From positions 1-64,000 of the forward strand of contig CAUQYP010000003.1 of the NCBI GenBank assembly GCA_963522035.1: DNA of 64,000 nt. The letters run 5' to 3'. Of the stretch, positions 52,256 through 60,715 are shown one piece after another. Position 1 is the stretch's first letter; every line of letters starts with the position of its first letter. Origin of the DNA: Noviherbaspirillum_A sp963522035 (lineage in GTDB: Bacteria > Pseudomonadota > Gammaproteobacteria > Burkholderiales > Burkholderiaceae_D). The notes beneath the pieces are model-generated. The model did no database searches. It saw nothing but the letters and a program-made list of their open reading frames with translations, and was not told the origin of the DNA. The translations under genes and the position numbers were made by a program.

Positions 52256-53494
52256 ATGAAGATAAGTACGCGCAGGATGTTTTCCAGCATTAAGCAAATT
52301 TTCCAACCTACCATTGTAATGCGTGACGAGCCCGCTTCCAATCCCATAACTAATCCGTTTACATCGGAACAAATGGATACGCTGCAATTTCTCGTCCAAA
52401 CTATCGAAGAGCGCTCTCGTACCTTGGAATCGCTCATTCACATAATTGAAGAGCGTACAGGGACACTGGAATTGTTGCTGAGAAGCAATGAGCAACGGTT
52501 ATCGCTGCTCGAACAAAGAAATGATAAGGACGGCGCGCGTATCCAACAGCTAGAAAGGTTAGGTTTGACGACCGAAGAGCGATCGAGGACCTTGGAATTC
52601 ATGCTCGTCGCTATTGAAAAACAAGCTCAATCTACGGAACATCTAGTTCAAACCATTGAGCAACGTTCCAACACAATTGAATATGTGTCAAGACAAAATT
52701 CGTTTTCTTTGACACATATTCAAGAACAGTTACAAAAGTTTTATGTTGAGGCCATACCGGAGTTGATAAATTTACAAGGGCGGCCTGCATTCAATGCGTT
52801 AAATGTAATGCAATTGGAAACGCTTTATCCAATTGCTGTGGATAGCAACGACCACATCAGTCCAGATTCCACAACTGAAGGTGTTTCGCGTCCTACTTTA
52901 TTTGTGCAAGACTGTATCCGCGTTCTTGGGACAGAAATGAAATGTCTTGATTTAGGAACGGGCGGAGCAGGCTTGGTCTACGAATTTGCAAAAAATCAAG
53001 TTCTTGCAGTCGGCATTGACGGCTCCGACTTTTGCCGAGTAAACAAAATCGGTTACTGGCCACTGCTTCCAAATAATTTATTTACTTGTGACATCACAAA
53101 AAACTTTCGATTTTTATCGCGTGAGTCTAATAAGCAGTTGAGGTTTGAACTTATCACAAGCTGGGAAGTACTGGAACATATTGCGGAAGACGATTTGCCT
53201 GAGTTATTCGAAAACATTACCGCTCATCTCGGGAGTGATGGTTATTTCATTGGCTCAATTTCACGAGTGGAATACCATGACAAGGATGGCGTTCCATATC
53301 ATGTGACGCTTCAATCGCGAGAATGGTGGAAACAGAAATTTGCCGAGAGTAATCTGATGATGCTAGAAAAACATCCATTCCATGAAAATTTCTTTTGTCG
53401 TGGTAATGGTCCACGTTTTCAGGACTATCACAATTACTCGCAACATCCAGAGGATGGCTTTTTGTTTGTCGCAAAAGCATTAATAGAAGATTGA
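52256..53494 (+). CDS. Coiled-coil methyltransferase, possible O-chain terminator
   Basis: A 412-residue protein starting 10 bp after wzt. Residues 46-157 are eight consecutive 14-residue units on the pattern (L/V)(x)xx(I/T)E(E/Q)RsxTLE(x), without a gap; they should form a long coiled coil. A class I methyltransferase domain follows from about 215: CLDLGTGGAGLVYEF (SAM motif I), VGIDGSD and ITSWEVLEHI. Wzt with a sugar-binding tail usually needs a chain cap, and WbdD-type terminators combine methyltransferase and coiled coil, though in the opposite order. Capping plus length control is therefore proposed, by inference. No kinase domain is present. Confidence 0.75.
   Translation: MKISTRRMFSSIKQIFQPTIVMRDEPASNPITNPFTSEQMDTLQFLVQTIEERSRTLESLIHIIEERTGTLELLLRSNEQRLSLLEQRNDKDGARIQQLERLGLTTEERSRTLEFMLVAIEKQAQSTEHLVQTIEQRSNTIEYVSRQNSFSLTHIQEQLQKFYVEAIPELINLQGRPAFNALNVMQLETLYPIAVDSNDHISPDSTTEGVSRPTLFVQDCIRVLGTEMKCLDLGTGGAGLVYEFAKNQVLAVGIDGSDFCRVNKIGYWPLLPNNLFTCDITKNFRFLSRESNKQLRFELITSWEVLEHIAEDDLPELFENITAHLGSDGYFIGSISRVEYHDKDGVPYHVTLQSREWWKQKFAESNLMMLEKHPFHENFFCRGNGPRFQDYHNYSQHPEDGFLFVAKALIED
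52391..52726 (+). repeat. Eight 14-residue (42-base) coiled-coil repeats
   Basis: The protein units at residues 46-157 align without gaps. Units 1, 5 and 7 contain TIEERSRTLE, TTEERSRTLE and TIEQRSNTIE, and others are diverged. Fourteen residues equal two heptads, so each unit would add a fixed helical length. A weaker ninth unit may precede them (residues 32-45). Confidence 0.8.
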
Positions 53495-53575
53495 TTTGTA
53501 ATATTTTGGGCAATGCTAGACGCGTGTGATTTTTAAATACACCACTATTTAATCCGGAGTTCAGGAAGAGTAAGA

Positions 53576-54601
53576 ATGGCTTTTTGCCCAATTTTTTTAT
53601 CTGTCGTATTCGTCGTACGAAATGAATCAGATCATATCGTCGCGATCCTGGAAGACGCGACGGCGCGCATTTCTTCTTATGTAAGCGATTATGAACTCAT
53701 TATTGTCGACAACGCTTCTGATGATGACAGTATTGTAGTCCTGAAGTCGTTGACTGCCGAAAATGGAATGCCAAATCTACAGGTTTATGCCTTAACCAAG
53801 GAAGTCGATGCAGATACCGCGTCTTGGGTCGGCTTAGAAAGTGCACTTGGGGATTTTGTGGCAGTCATAGATCCTTTTTCTGACGACATTAATTTTTTAG
53901 CAGAAATGCTCGACAAAGCCGTAAGCGGCGTGGACGTCGTTTTTGCAAGCAATAGCCAAAAAAGCCCTCAAAGTTTTGCCTATCGTCTAGCAGATGCGGT
54001 GTTCAATCGGATGTACAAATGGTTTAATGGAATACATTTGGTAAAGGAAGCTCCTCAATATCGAATTATCAGTAAGCGGGTAGTTAACTTTATCCTTCAG
54101 CATTCACAGCCAGCACTGACGTATCGTTATCTTCCAGCAACCGGCGGGTTCTCCCGCGTCAAACTTGAATACAGTGCAGCACCAACAGTGCGCCGGGTTA
54201 AACGGATGGGTGAGAGTGTTGATCGTGGGATACGGTTGTTAGTATCGACGACGCGCGCACCTATGCGACTCGTGACGTCGCTTTCCTTATTCGGTGCGCT
54301 GGCAAATTTAATCTATTCTGTCTATGTCGTGGCTATTTTTTTCACCAAAGCGGACGTGGTAGAAGGATGGGTTAGCATGTCCCTCCAGCAATCCGGAATG
54401 TTTTTCCTCATTTCGCTCGTTCTTCTGGTCCTTGGTGAATACATCCTGCATATGGCGAGCCTCTCAAACGAGGGGCCGCTTTATCATGTAGGTCAAGAGT
54501 TCACCAGCGCACGTATTACCCGCCGCGAAAAACTGAACATTGAGGAAGTCTCAGCAATATCGCATTCCGCATCGGACGATAAGCCAGACCGGGTCGGGTA
54601 A
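53576..54601 (+). CDS. Family 2 glycosyltransferase with C-terminal membrane helices
   Basis: A 341-residue enzyme. The GT-A domain begins LSVVFVVRNESDHI, with VDNASDDDS as the nucleotide-binding loop; the DxD-like spot is IDPFSDD. Two C-terminal membrane segments (about 235-260 and 275-300) give the layout of GtrB/DPM1-like transferases that load a sugar on a polyprenyl phosphate. The central catalytic region is more diverged than in typical GtrB, so acceptor and sugar are uncertain. It starts 81 bp after the methyltransferase. Confidence 0.8.
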   Translation: MAFCPIFLSVVFVVRNESDHIVAILEDATARISSYVSDYELIIVDNASDDDSIVVLKSLTAENGMPNLQVYALTKEVDADTASWVGLESALGDFVAVIDPFSDDINFLAEMLDKAVSGVDVVFASNSQKSPQSFAYRLADAVFNRMYKWFNGIHLVKEAPQYRIISKRVVNFILQHSQPALTYRYLPATGGFSRVKLEYSAAPTVRRVKRMGESVDRGIRLLVSTTRAPMRLVTSLSLFGALANLIYSVYVVAIFFTKADVVEGWVSMSLQQSGMFFLISLVLLVLGEYILHMASLSNEGPLYHVGQEFTSARITRREKLNIEEVSAISHSASDDKPDRVG

Positions 54602-54614
54602 TGCCTGACGAGAT

Positions 54615-55754
54615 ATGAATCAAAACGGCATTCAAGACGCTGTAGTCATCGGCGGAGGTTTTTACGGTGCAGCAATAGCCATTTATCTTGCTCGACAACG
54701 CGGATTCAAGCGGATTGTCCTGGTCGAGCGCGAGCAAGCATTGCTGCAACGTGCTTCGCTCAACAATCAAGCGCGTGTACACAACGGATATCACTATCCG
54801 CGCAGCTTCACAACTGCTTATCGTAGTCGTATCAATTTGCCAAAGTTTGTACGTGATTGGTCGGATGCGGTAAAGCTGGACTTTACAAAGCTATATGCAA
54901 TATCACGACGCAATTCCAAGGTAACTTCCAGGCAATTCGAGAGATTTTGCCACGAAATCGGTGCAAGGATTACACGGGCTGATCCAAAATTGCAGAATTT
55001 ATTCGAAAAGCGATTAATCGAGGAAGTGTACCAAGTAGACGAATATGCATTCGATTCAACTAAATTGGCGAGTTGGGCAAAGCAAGAGCTGCAAGAGAGC
55101 AGTGTACAAATTCGGCTAGGGGCACGTGTGACGGCGATATCGCGTGGACCGAATGAAACGTTGCGAGCTACCGTGATTTGCAAGCCTGAGATCGAAAATA
55201 TTATTTCCACACAATATATATTTAACTGCACATATAGTGGATTGAACCAGTTCAAGGGAGAGTTCCTAGGAACACATACGCGTCTAAAACAGGAAATTAC
55301 CGAGATGGCATTGATGGAGTTGCCACCTCTGCTGCGCGAACTCGGAGTAACCGTGATGGACGGTCCATTTTTTTCAATGATGCCTTATCCTGCTCGCGGA
55401 CTTCATACGCTTTCACATGTCCGTTATACTCCCCATCTGCAATGGGTTGATGAAGAGGGAATCGATCCATATGAAAAGTTGGCAAAGTATGCCTCTGAAA
55501 CGCGTGTAGACCGAATGATGCGTGATGTTGCTAGATACGTGCCGTCAATGCAAGATGCCAAATATATTGATTCCCTGTTTGAAGTAAAAACCGTCTTAAT
55601 AAAAAATGAAGGCGATGATGGGCGACCCATTCTTTTTGAGAAGCATCAGGAATTGCCCCGTTGCTATTCAATTCTGGGCGGAAAAATTGACAATATATAT
55701 GATGTACTCGAAAAACTCGATGAAGAGCCTTTGGATCATCTGACATCGGCGTGA
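54615..55754 (+). CDS. FAD-dependent oxidoreductase (DAO family)
   Basis: A 379-residue flavoprotein. The Rossmann motif VVIGGGFYGAAIAIYLA (residues 10-26) and the following VLVERE acid bind FAD; RASLNNQARVHNGYHYPR is an unusual, strongly His/Arg/Tyr-rich second segment. DAO-family proteins oxidise amino or hydroxy groups. In a polysaccharide locus it may oxidise a nucleotide sugar or a sugar substituent, but I cannot name the substrate. It is 13 bp after the glycosyltransferase and 19 bp before the epimerase-like gene, in a tight block of sugar genes. Confidence 0.75.
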   Translation: MNQNGIQDAVVIGGGFYGAAIAIYLARQRGFKRIVLVEREQALLQRASLNNQARVHNGYHYPRSFTTAYRSRINLPKFVRDWSDAVKLDFTKLYAISRRNSKVTSRQFERFCHEIGARITRADPKLQNLFEKRLIEEVYQVDEYAFDSTKLASWAKQELQESSVQIRLGARVTAISRGPNETLRATVICKPEIENIISTQYIFNCTYSGLNQFKGEFLGTHTRLKQEITEMALMELPPLLRELGVTVMDGPFFSMMPYPARGLHTLSHVRYTPHLQWVDEEGIDPYEKLAKYASETRVDRMMRDVARYVPSMQDAKYIDSLFEVKTVLIKNEGDDGRPILFEKHQELPRCYSILGGKIDNIYDVLEKLDEEPLDHLTSA

Positions 55755-55773
55755 TTGCGACACAGGAGAAAAA

Positions 55774-56553
55774 ATGCACGACGCATTGATTGGTTATACG
55801 GGTTTTGTCGGTTCGACGCTGCTGAAGCAAACGTCATTCGGGTCTTTGTATCGTTCCACGAACATTGCCGAGATTGAGGATAATTCGTTCTCCACAGTGG
55901 TTTGCGCTGGCGCACCCGCGCAAAAATGGATAGCTAATGGTGATCCACGAACGGATCTGCAAAAAATCGAAACGCTGATCGACCACCTGCGTAAAGTCCG
56001 ATGCACTTCCTTCATACTTATCAGCACAAGCGATGTATTTAAGGATCCAGTTAAAGTAGACGAAGATACGGGGATTGTAGAAACTGGGCTACATGCATAC
56101 GGGCTGCACCGGAGGTTACTTGAAAAATTTGTCATATCGCATTTCCCTAAGCATTTGATCATAAGACTGCCAGGATTAGTTGGACCTGGTCTGCGCAAGA
56201 ACATCGTCTTTGATCTGTTAAATGACAATAATTTGACATCTATTGATAGCCGTGGGGTGTTTCAGTTTTATCCAATGGTTAATCTTTGGACTGATATTCA
56301 GTCTTCACTGCAGGCTGGTTTAACCTTAGTGCACCTGACGGCAGAACCGGTAAGTGTCGCGGAAGTTGCTGCGGAGGGTTTTAACCGACCATTCGATAAT
56401 GTGTTAGAGAAAGAGTCAGTCACGTATGACATGCGTTCTGTCCACGGTCGGACATTAGGCGGGACTGGCGCCTATCAATACAGCAAGCGTGAGACATTGC
56501 AGGCTATCCGCACTTATGCGCAGTCCGAACCAATGGCGAAAAAACGGTCATAG
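55774..56553 (+). CDS. Short NAD(P)-binding epimerase/dehydratase-like protein
   Basis: A 259-residue extended SDR relative, shorter than typical 310-350-residue nucleotide-sugar epimerases. The cofactor loop is GYTGFVGSTLL (residues 7-17). STSDVFKDP takes the place of the catalytic Ser/Thr strand, and YGLHRRLLE holds the YxxxK position as Tyr-Gly-Leu-His-Arg, so the usual Lys is Arg. The C-terminal substrate lobe is reduced. Activity may be altered. AGGAGAA precedes the ATG. It lies in the FAD/epimerase/isomerase block. Confidence 0.72.
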   Translation: MHDALIGYTGFVGSTLLKQTSFGSLYRSTNIAEIEDNSFSTVVCAGAPAQKWIANGDPRTDLQKIETLIDHLRKVRCTSFILISTSDVFKDPVKVDEDTGIVETGLHAYGLHRRLLEKFVISHFPKHLIIRLPGLVGPGLRKNIVFDLLNDNNLTSIDSRGVFQFYPMVNLWTDIQSSLQAGLTLVHLTAEPVSVAEVAAEGFNRPFDNVLEKESVTYDMRSVHGRTLGGTGAYQYSKRETLQAIRTYAQSEPMAKKRS

Positions 56554-56562
56554 GGAGAAACG

Positions 56563-57408
56563 ATGAGGCTAGCAATTTCAAACATCGCATGGGATGTTTC
56601 TGAAGATCAAGCAATGGTCGAGTTGTTGCAGCGCTATCAAGTGGATGCGATCGACATTGCGCCTGGCAAATATTTTTCAGATCCAGAAACTGCCAGCGAC
56701 CGCCAAATCATGCAGATTAGGCAATGGTGGGATGAACAAGGAATTGAAATTACCGGTATGCAAGCATTGTTATTCGGTACTACCGGATTAAATCTTTTTG
56801 GTTCTCCGGAAAGTCAGGATTCAATGTTGAGACGTCTTGACGCAGTGTGCCGCATTGCTTCCGGCTTGGGCGCGCCGCGGCTTGTATTTGGCTCGCCGAA
56901 AAATCGTGATCGGAGCGCTTTAGACGACGAGCAGACGGAGGCGGTTGCGCTTGCATTTTTCCAACGGCTTGGCGGGATTGCCCAGTCGCACGGCGTCCAG
57001 ATTTGCTTGGAGCCGAATCCAAGCAGCTACGGCTGCAACTTCATGACAAATAGTGTGGAAACGGCAAGCATTGTCGAGCGCCTCTCGCATCCGGCTATTC
57101 GCATGCAATTTGATACCGGGGCGTCTGCAATGAACGGCGAAGATCCTGGAAGTATCATTAGTCAGTTTTCACATCTCATTGGACATATACACGCCAGCGA
57201 GCCGAATCTGGCGCCGATTGGGATTGGAAACGTCAATCATCTGGAGGTGGCATTTGCGCTAGGTCGTCTACTCCAGAAACATGTGGTCTCGATCGAGATG
57301 GTTGCGACAACCAACGAGCCACATTTACACGCGATAGAACGATCTCTTGCCACTGCCATACAGTGCTACGTAGCGCCATTTCGTGAAAGTGTCGAAGGAA
57401 CATCATGA
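56563..57408 (+). CDS. Sugar phosphate isomerase/epimerase-like TIM-barrel protein
   Basis: A 281-residue AP-endonuclease-2-like barrel. The metal ligands are readable: Glu in ICLEPNP, Asp in MQFDTGA, His in HIHASEPNL and Glu in VSIEMVA. This is the set used by xylose-isomerase-like epimerases. The substrate is unknown; with the FAD enzyme and short SDR it may make or modify an unusual sugar. AGGGAGAAACG precedes the ATG. A 233-bp gap with a 12-bp inverted repeat follows. Confidence 0.8.
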   Translation: MRLAISNIAWDVSEDQAMVELLQRYQVDAIDIAPGKYFSDPETASDRQIMQIRQWWDEQGIEITGMQALLFGTTGLNLFGSPESQDSMLRRLDAVCRIASGLGAPRLVFGSPKNRDRSALDDEQTEAVALAFFQRLGGIAQSHGVQICLEPNPSSYGCNFMTNSVETASIVERLSHPAIRMQFDTGASAMNGEDPGSIISQFSHLIGHIHASEPNLAPIGIGNVNHLEVAFALGRLLQKHVVSIEMVATTNEPHLHAIERSLATAIQCYVAPFRESVEGTS

Positions 57409-57475
57409 ATTAAGTTGTTTAGACGCTTGATATCATGTGTACTATTGAAGTCATTATTCTGGTTGTCCGAACCCC

Positions 57476-57518
57476 GCAGAATCTGTAGTTGCGTTTTTGA
57501 CGTAATTACAGATTCTGC
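57476..57518. repeat. 12-bp perfect inverted repeat in an intergenic gap
   Basis: GCAGAATCTGTA (57476-57487) pairs with TACAGATTCTGC (57507-57518) across a 19-base loop. There is no U-tract, so it is not a standard terminator. It could be an operator, a processing site or the remains of a mobile element end. The 233-bp gap 57409-57641 holds nothing else recognisable. Confidence 0.6.
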
Positions 57519-57641
57519 CCTTAACTTCCTAAGTCGGTCCGAAAAGATAATCTTTTGGGCTACACTTATCATAATTACTTCTCACACCCAAAAGCAAATT
57601 ACAGTTTAAAGCTCAGGTAGTGTTAAAGGTAAAAATCAAAA

Positions 57642-58469
57642 ATGACATCGAATTCAGCAAGTAGTAGTGTGCTAAAAAGTAACTGGCAGGTTCCGAAATT
57701 CGACGTAAAGCTTGAAATGGGTCGGCGACATTTATGGTGTGTCGTCATACCAGTGATCAATGAAGGAAATAGAATTCGCCAGTTGTTGGAGCGTATTAGC
57801 AACATTAACATAAGCGGTATAGCAGATATAATCATTGTAGACGGTGGCAGTACGGACGGTTCAATGGATCTGGACTTTCTCAAGTCGCATGACATCAGCA
57901 CTCTGCTTGTAAAAACTGATGTTGGCAAACTTAGCGCCCAACTGCGCTGCGCATATGCATATGCTCTAAATCGTGGCTATGAGGGTATCGTTACAATTGA
58001 CGGTAACGATAAAGATGATCCCAAGCCAATTCCGGAATTTATCGATGCCCTCGAAAAAGGCTACGACTTTGTACAAGCCTCCCGATTTATTTCAGGAGGT
58101 GCCGCGGAAAATACACCTAAATCGCGTGACCTGGCGATCCGCTGGATTCATGCACCAATGTTGAGTTTTTTTTCAGGGTTTCACTGGACAGATACCACAC
58201 AAGGATTCCGAGCCTATAGTCGGAAAATGCTGCTGGATCCACGTGTCGCTCCTTTTCGCGATATTTTCAATACATATGAACTATTAGCTTATCTTTCTTA
58301 TCGTGTACCAAAACTGGGTTTTCGCTGTATTGAAAAGCCGACAGCCCGGAAATACCCAAAAGGTGAAGTTCCAACAAAAATCAGCGGATTTCGTGGAAAC
58401 TTATCTGTGCTAAAAGTATTATTTTTTGCCTGTTTCGGAAAATATAATCCAGTAGATTCAATTAAATGA
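57642..58469 (+). CDS. Family 2 glycosyltransferase, dolichol-phosphate-mannose-synthase-like
   Basis: A 275-residue GT-A enzyme. VVIPVINEGNRIRQLL and VDGGSTDGSMD are the donor motifs, and the metal motif appears as TIDGNDKDDP. The KPTARKYPKGEVPTKI segment near the C-terminus is typical of DPM1/GtrB-like enzymes. There is no membrane segment. It may load a sugar on undecaprenyl phosphate for the membrane protein encoded next, with which it overlaps by four bases (ATGA). Confidence 0.85.
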   Translation: MTSNSASSSVLKSNWQVPKFDVKLEMGRRHLWCVVIPVINEGNRIRQLLERISNINISGIADIIIVDGGSTDGSMDLDFLKSHDISTLLVKTDVGKLSAQLRCAYAYALNRGYEGIVTIDGNDKDDPKPIPEFIDALEKGYDFVQASRFISGGAAENTPKSRDLAIRWIHAPMLSFFSGFHWTDTTQGFRAYSRKMLLDPRVAPFRDIFNTYELLAYLSYRVPKLGFRCIEKPTARKYPKGEVPTKISGFRGNLSVLKVLFFACFGKYNPVDSIK

Positions 58470-60715
58470 AAATTAAACAATGGACGAGTAGTAGAAAAAA
58501 ATTAACTGGAGGGATCGCTTTTGTATTTGCTACAGGCGTTGCTGCCTTCAATATTTTTCTTGCTTTCCTTCTTTCTCCATCCGTTCAAGTCGCTGATGGG
58601 TGGGCCGCCTTAAGCAGAATAATGCATTTTAATGCGGGCGAAATGAGTTGGTTGGAATATATTTTCAGACCGCATGGTGCGCATTTGCATTCCATAGTTT
58701 ATTTTTTTACATGGATTGACTATAAGTTCGTATATGGACAACAAATATTAACTGAGATCGTATCACTTGGCGCTACCGGGTTGTACTGTGCATTTCTCGT
58801 GTTTCTAGTCGTTCGAAAAGCATTAAATGTAGAGTCTGCATCCGTTCTTGTGATAATCGCGGCATCGGCGACTGCTGCAGTCATAACAGGGATCTCGGAT
58901 CAAGAGACCATGTTGCAACCATTTCAAGTGGTGTTAAGTTTTGCAAGATTAAGTTATGCATTACTGTTGTGGTTTTTAATTGGGGCGTTAATTTCTGGAA
59001 ATAAAATAAATTATGTTCTAATTATATCGATTTCCATGTTAGCAGTAACTTTTCATGGAACCGGTTATGTGTTTGCAGTGAGTATAATTTTGGCCCATCT
59101 CCTTGTATGTCGGAATCCTTGGTGGTTCTTATCTTCTGCCTTTCCGTTGATATCGGCTATTTTCGTCCAGTCATACTTTTCAACTGGTGGAGGAGAGCTC
59201 TCTAACCTGGGCAAAGTTTTGAACTGGGATGGATTCTTGGAATTTTTCCCTTCAGTATCGGCATTTTTTGTTGTCCCGTTTGCGCATTGGATTTCTGCAG
59301 AGGGAACTACATTATTGCTTGGCGCAGGGTTTATCTTATTTGTTTCCATATCTGTACTCACCATTTGCGCATGTGTTCGAATCCTAGGGATTAAATCTAC
59401 TGTCGTGTCGGCATGGTGGTTCGAGGCAAAGAAGAAGCGTGCTGATGGAATGTATGATAGGGAACTCGTGTTCTTTGCAATTATGGGCCTTGTTGTACTT
59501 ATGTCAGCATCTGCGACAGCTCTCTTCTGGATTGTTCGTACGGATGGTTCAGGGGTAAATACCAAGCCGTACCAGAATATTTTTGTCGCGACACGCTACG
59601 GGGCGACATCGAGCCTGGCATATGTAATGGTGATCGTTTCTCTGTTCCATTTTTCTTATCACTCACATTTGAAGAAAAATTGGTCAATATTAAGAAGTTC
59701 TTTATTGACGATTGCTCCGTTGTTAATCTTGTTCATAGGTATCTGGGCATCGATACTTACGTTTCGGGGATACCAATCTGATGATCGACTTAATATTTCG
59801 GTAGCAGGTCTCTCTTTGGGACTTTCTCCATTTCTACCGGAAACAGAATCAATTTGGCTTAATGCCAAGGACGATTGGTATTGGAATAAAGAACTGCCCT
59901 TCGTAGTTGCATCGGCTCGAGCCGAACGGATAGGACCCTGGCATAATCTGCCCGCAATCGGTACGACAGGTATAGCTGTTTCCGGTAGCTATCCAATAGA
60001 GCATATAACTCGGCAACCGGTTACCGGTGATTCTTCTTCAAGACATTGTGGTTTTTCTGGAACAATATCCATTAAAACGTTAAATCTGCCAAAATCCAGC
60101 TTTATTCTTCCAGTGTCTACGGCTGATGGAGTTATTGCCGGATATGCTGTTCTCACGCGGCAAAGTGCAAATCTACCGAACAGGGATGTCCGTGGTTTCG
60201 TTTTGTGTCCAAATAGAATTGCACATTCAGGCACGTTATTTGTAAACCACGATCTATCAACTTCTGGAAACATCCGTCAACAAGCCACTCCGCTTGATTT
60301 GCAAGGTTTTGGCACTACAGCTATTGAGCCTTTGTCAATAATGAAAGGCGGGATTGAGTGTAGAGTAGAGCCAAAAACTTTGAATATTGGATCCTTGGAT
60401 GTTGATGTCAAAGTGACTATTCGCAATCTCAGTGATTTCGACTGGAAGCTTAATCAAGGAAAGTATCCTCTCGGCATCGGAGTACATTATTGGAAAAATG
60501 ATGGCACTTTGCTTCAATGGGATAATGGTTTTAGAATTCCTGGTGATTTAGATATTGTAAGTGGAAATTCGAGAGAAATATCGATATCGTTTCCATTGCT
60601 TGATTCGGAAAAAATTTATTTTAATCAAGGGGACATTGTTGTGGAGATCGGTCTTGTCCAAGACGGTGTCGCTTGGTTTAAAAATATAAGCTGTAAGATT
60701 GTAGTGAGAAGATAG
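58466..60715 (+). CDS. Large membrane protein with C-terminal beta domain, possible lipid-linked-sugar glycosyltransferase
   Basis: A 749-residue protein. About ten to twelve membrane segments span residues 15-450, with an early acidic/His-rich loop (YIFRPHGAHLHS) like those of GT-C transferases. A soluble region (about 455-625) follows. The last 120 residues (about 629-749: NLSDFDWKLNQGKYPLGIGVHYW ... EIGLVQDGVAWF) are a beta-sandwich I have seen attached to glycosyltransferases and methyltransferases of polysaccharide loci. The overlap with a DPM1-like gene suggests it uses that enzyme's polyprenyl-sugar. Function is inferred; no experimentally known homologue was recognised. Confidence 0.7.
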   Translation: MKIKQWTSSRKKLTGGIAFVFATGVAAFNIFLAFLLSPSVQVADGWAALSRIMHFNAGEMSWLEYIFRPHGAHLHSIVYFFTWIDYKFVYGQQILTEIVSLGATGLYCAFLVFLVVRKALNVESASVLVIIAASATAAVITGISDQETMLQPFQVVLSFARLSYALLLWFLIGALISGNKINYVLIISISMLAVTFHGTGYVFAVSIILAHLLVCRNPWWFLSSAFPLISAIFVQSYFSTGGGELSNLGKVLNWDGFLEFFPSVSAFFVVPFAHWISAEGTTLLLGAGFILFVSISVLTICACVRILGIKSTVVSAWWFEAKKKRADGMYDRELVFFAIMGLVVLMSASATALFWIVRTDGSGVNTKPYQNIFVATRYGATSSLAYVMVIVSLFHFSYHSHLKKNWSILRSSLLTIAPLLILFIGIWASILTFRGYQSDDRLNISVAGLSLGLSPFLPETESIWLNAKDDWYWNKELPFVVASARAERIGPWHNLPAIGTTGIAVSGSYPIEHITRQPVTGDSSSRHCGFSGTISIKTLNLPKSSFILPVSTADGVIAGYAVLTRQSANLPNRDVRGFVLCPNRIAHSGTLFVNHDLSTSGNIRQQATPLDLQGFGTTAIEPLSIMKGGIECRVEPKTLNIGSLDVDVKVTIRNLSDFDWKLNQGKYPLGIGVHYWKNDGTLLQWDNGFRIPGDLDIVSGNSREISISFPLLDSEKIYFNQGDIVVEIGLVQDGVAWFKNISCKIVVRR

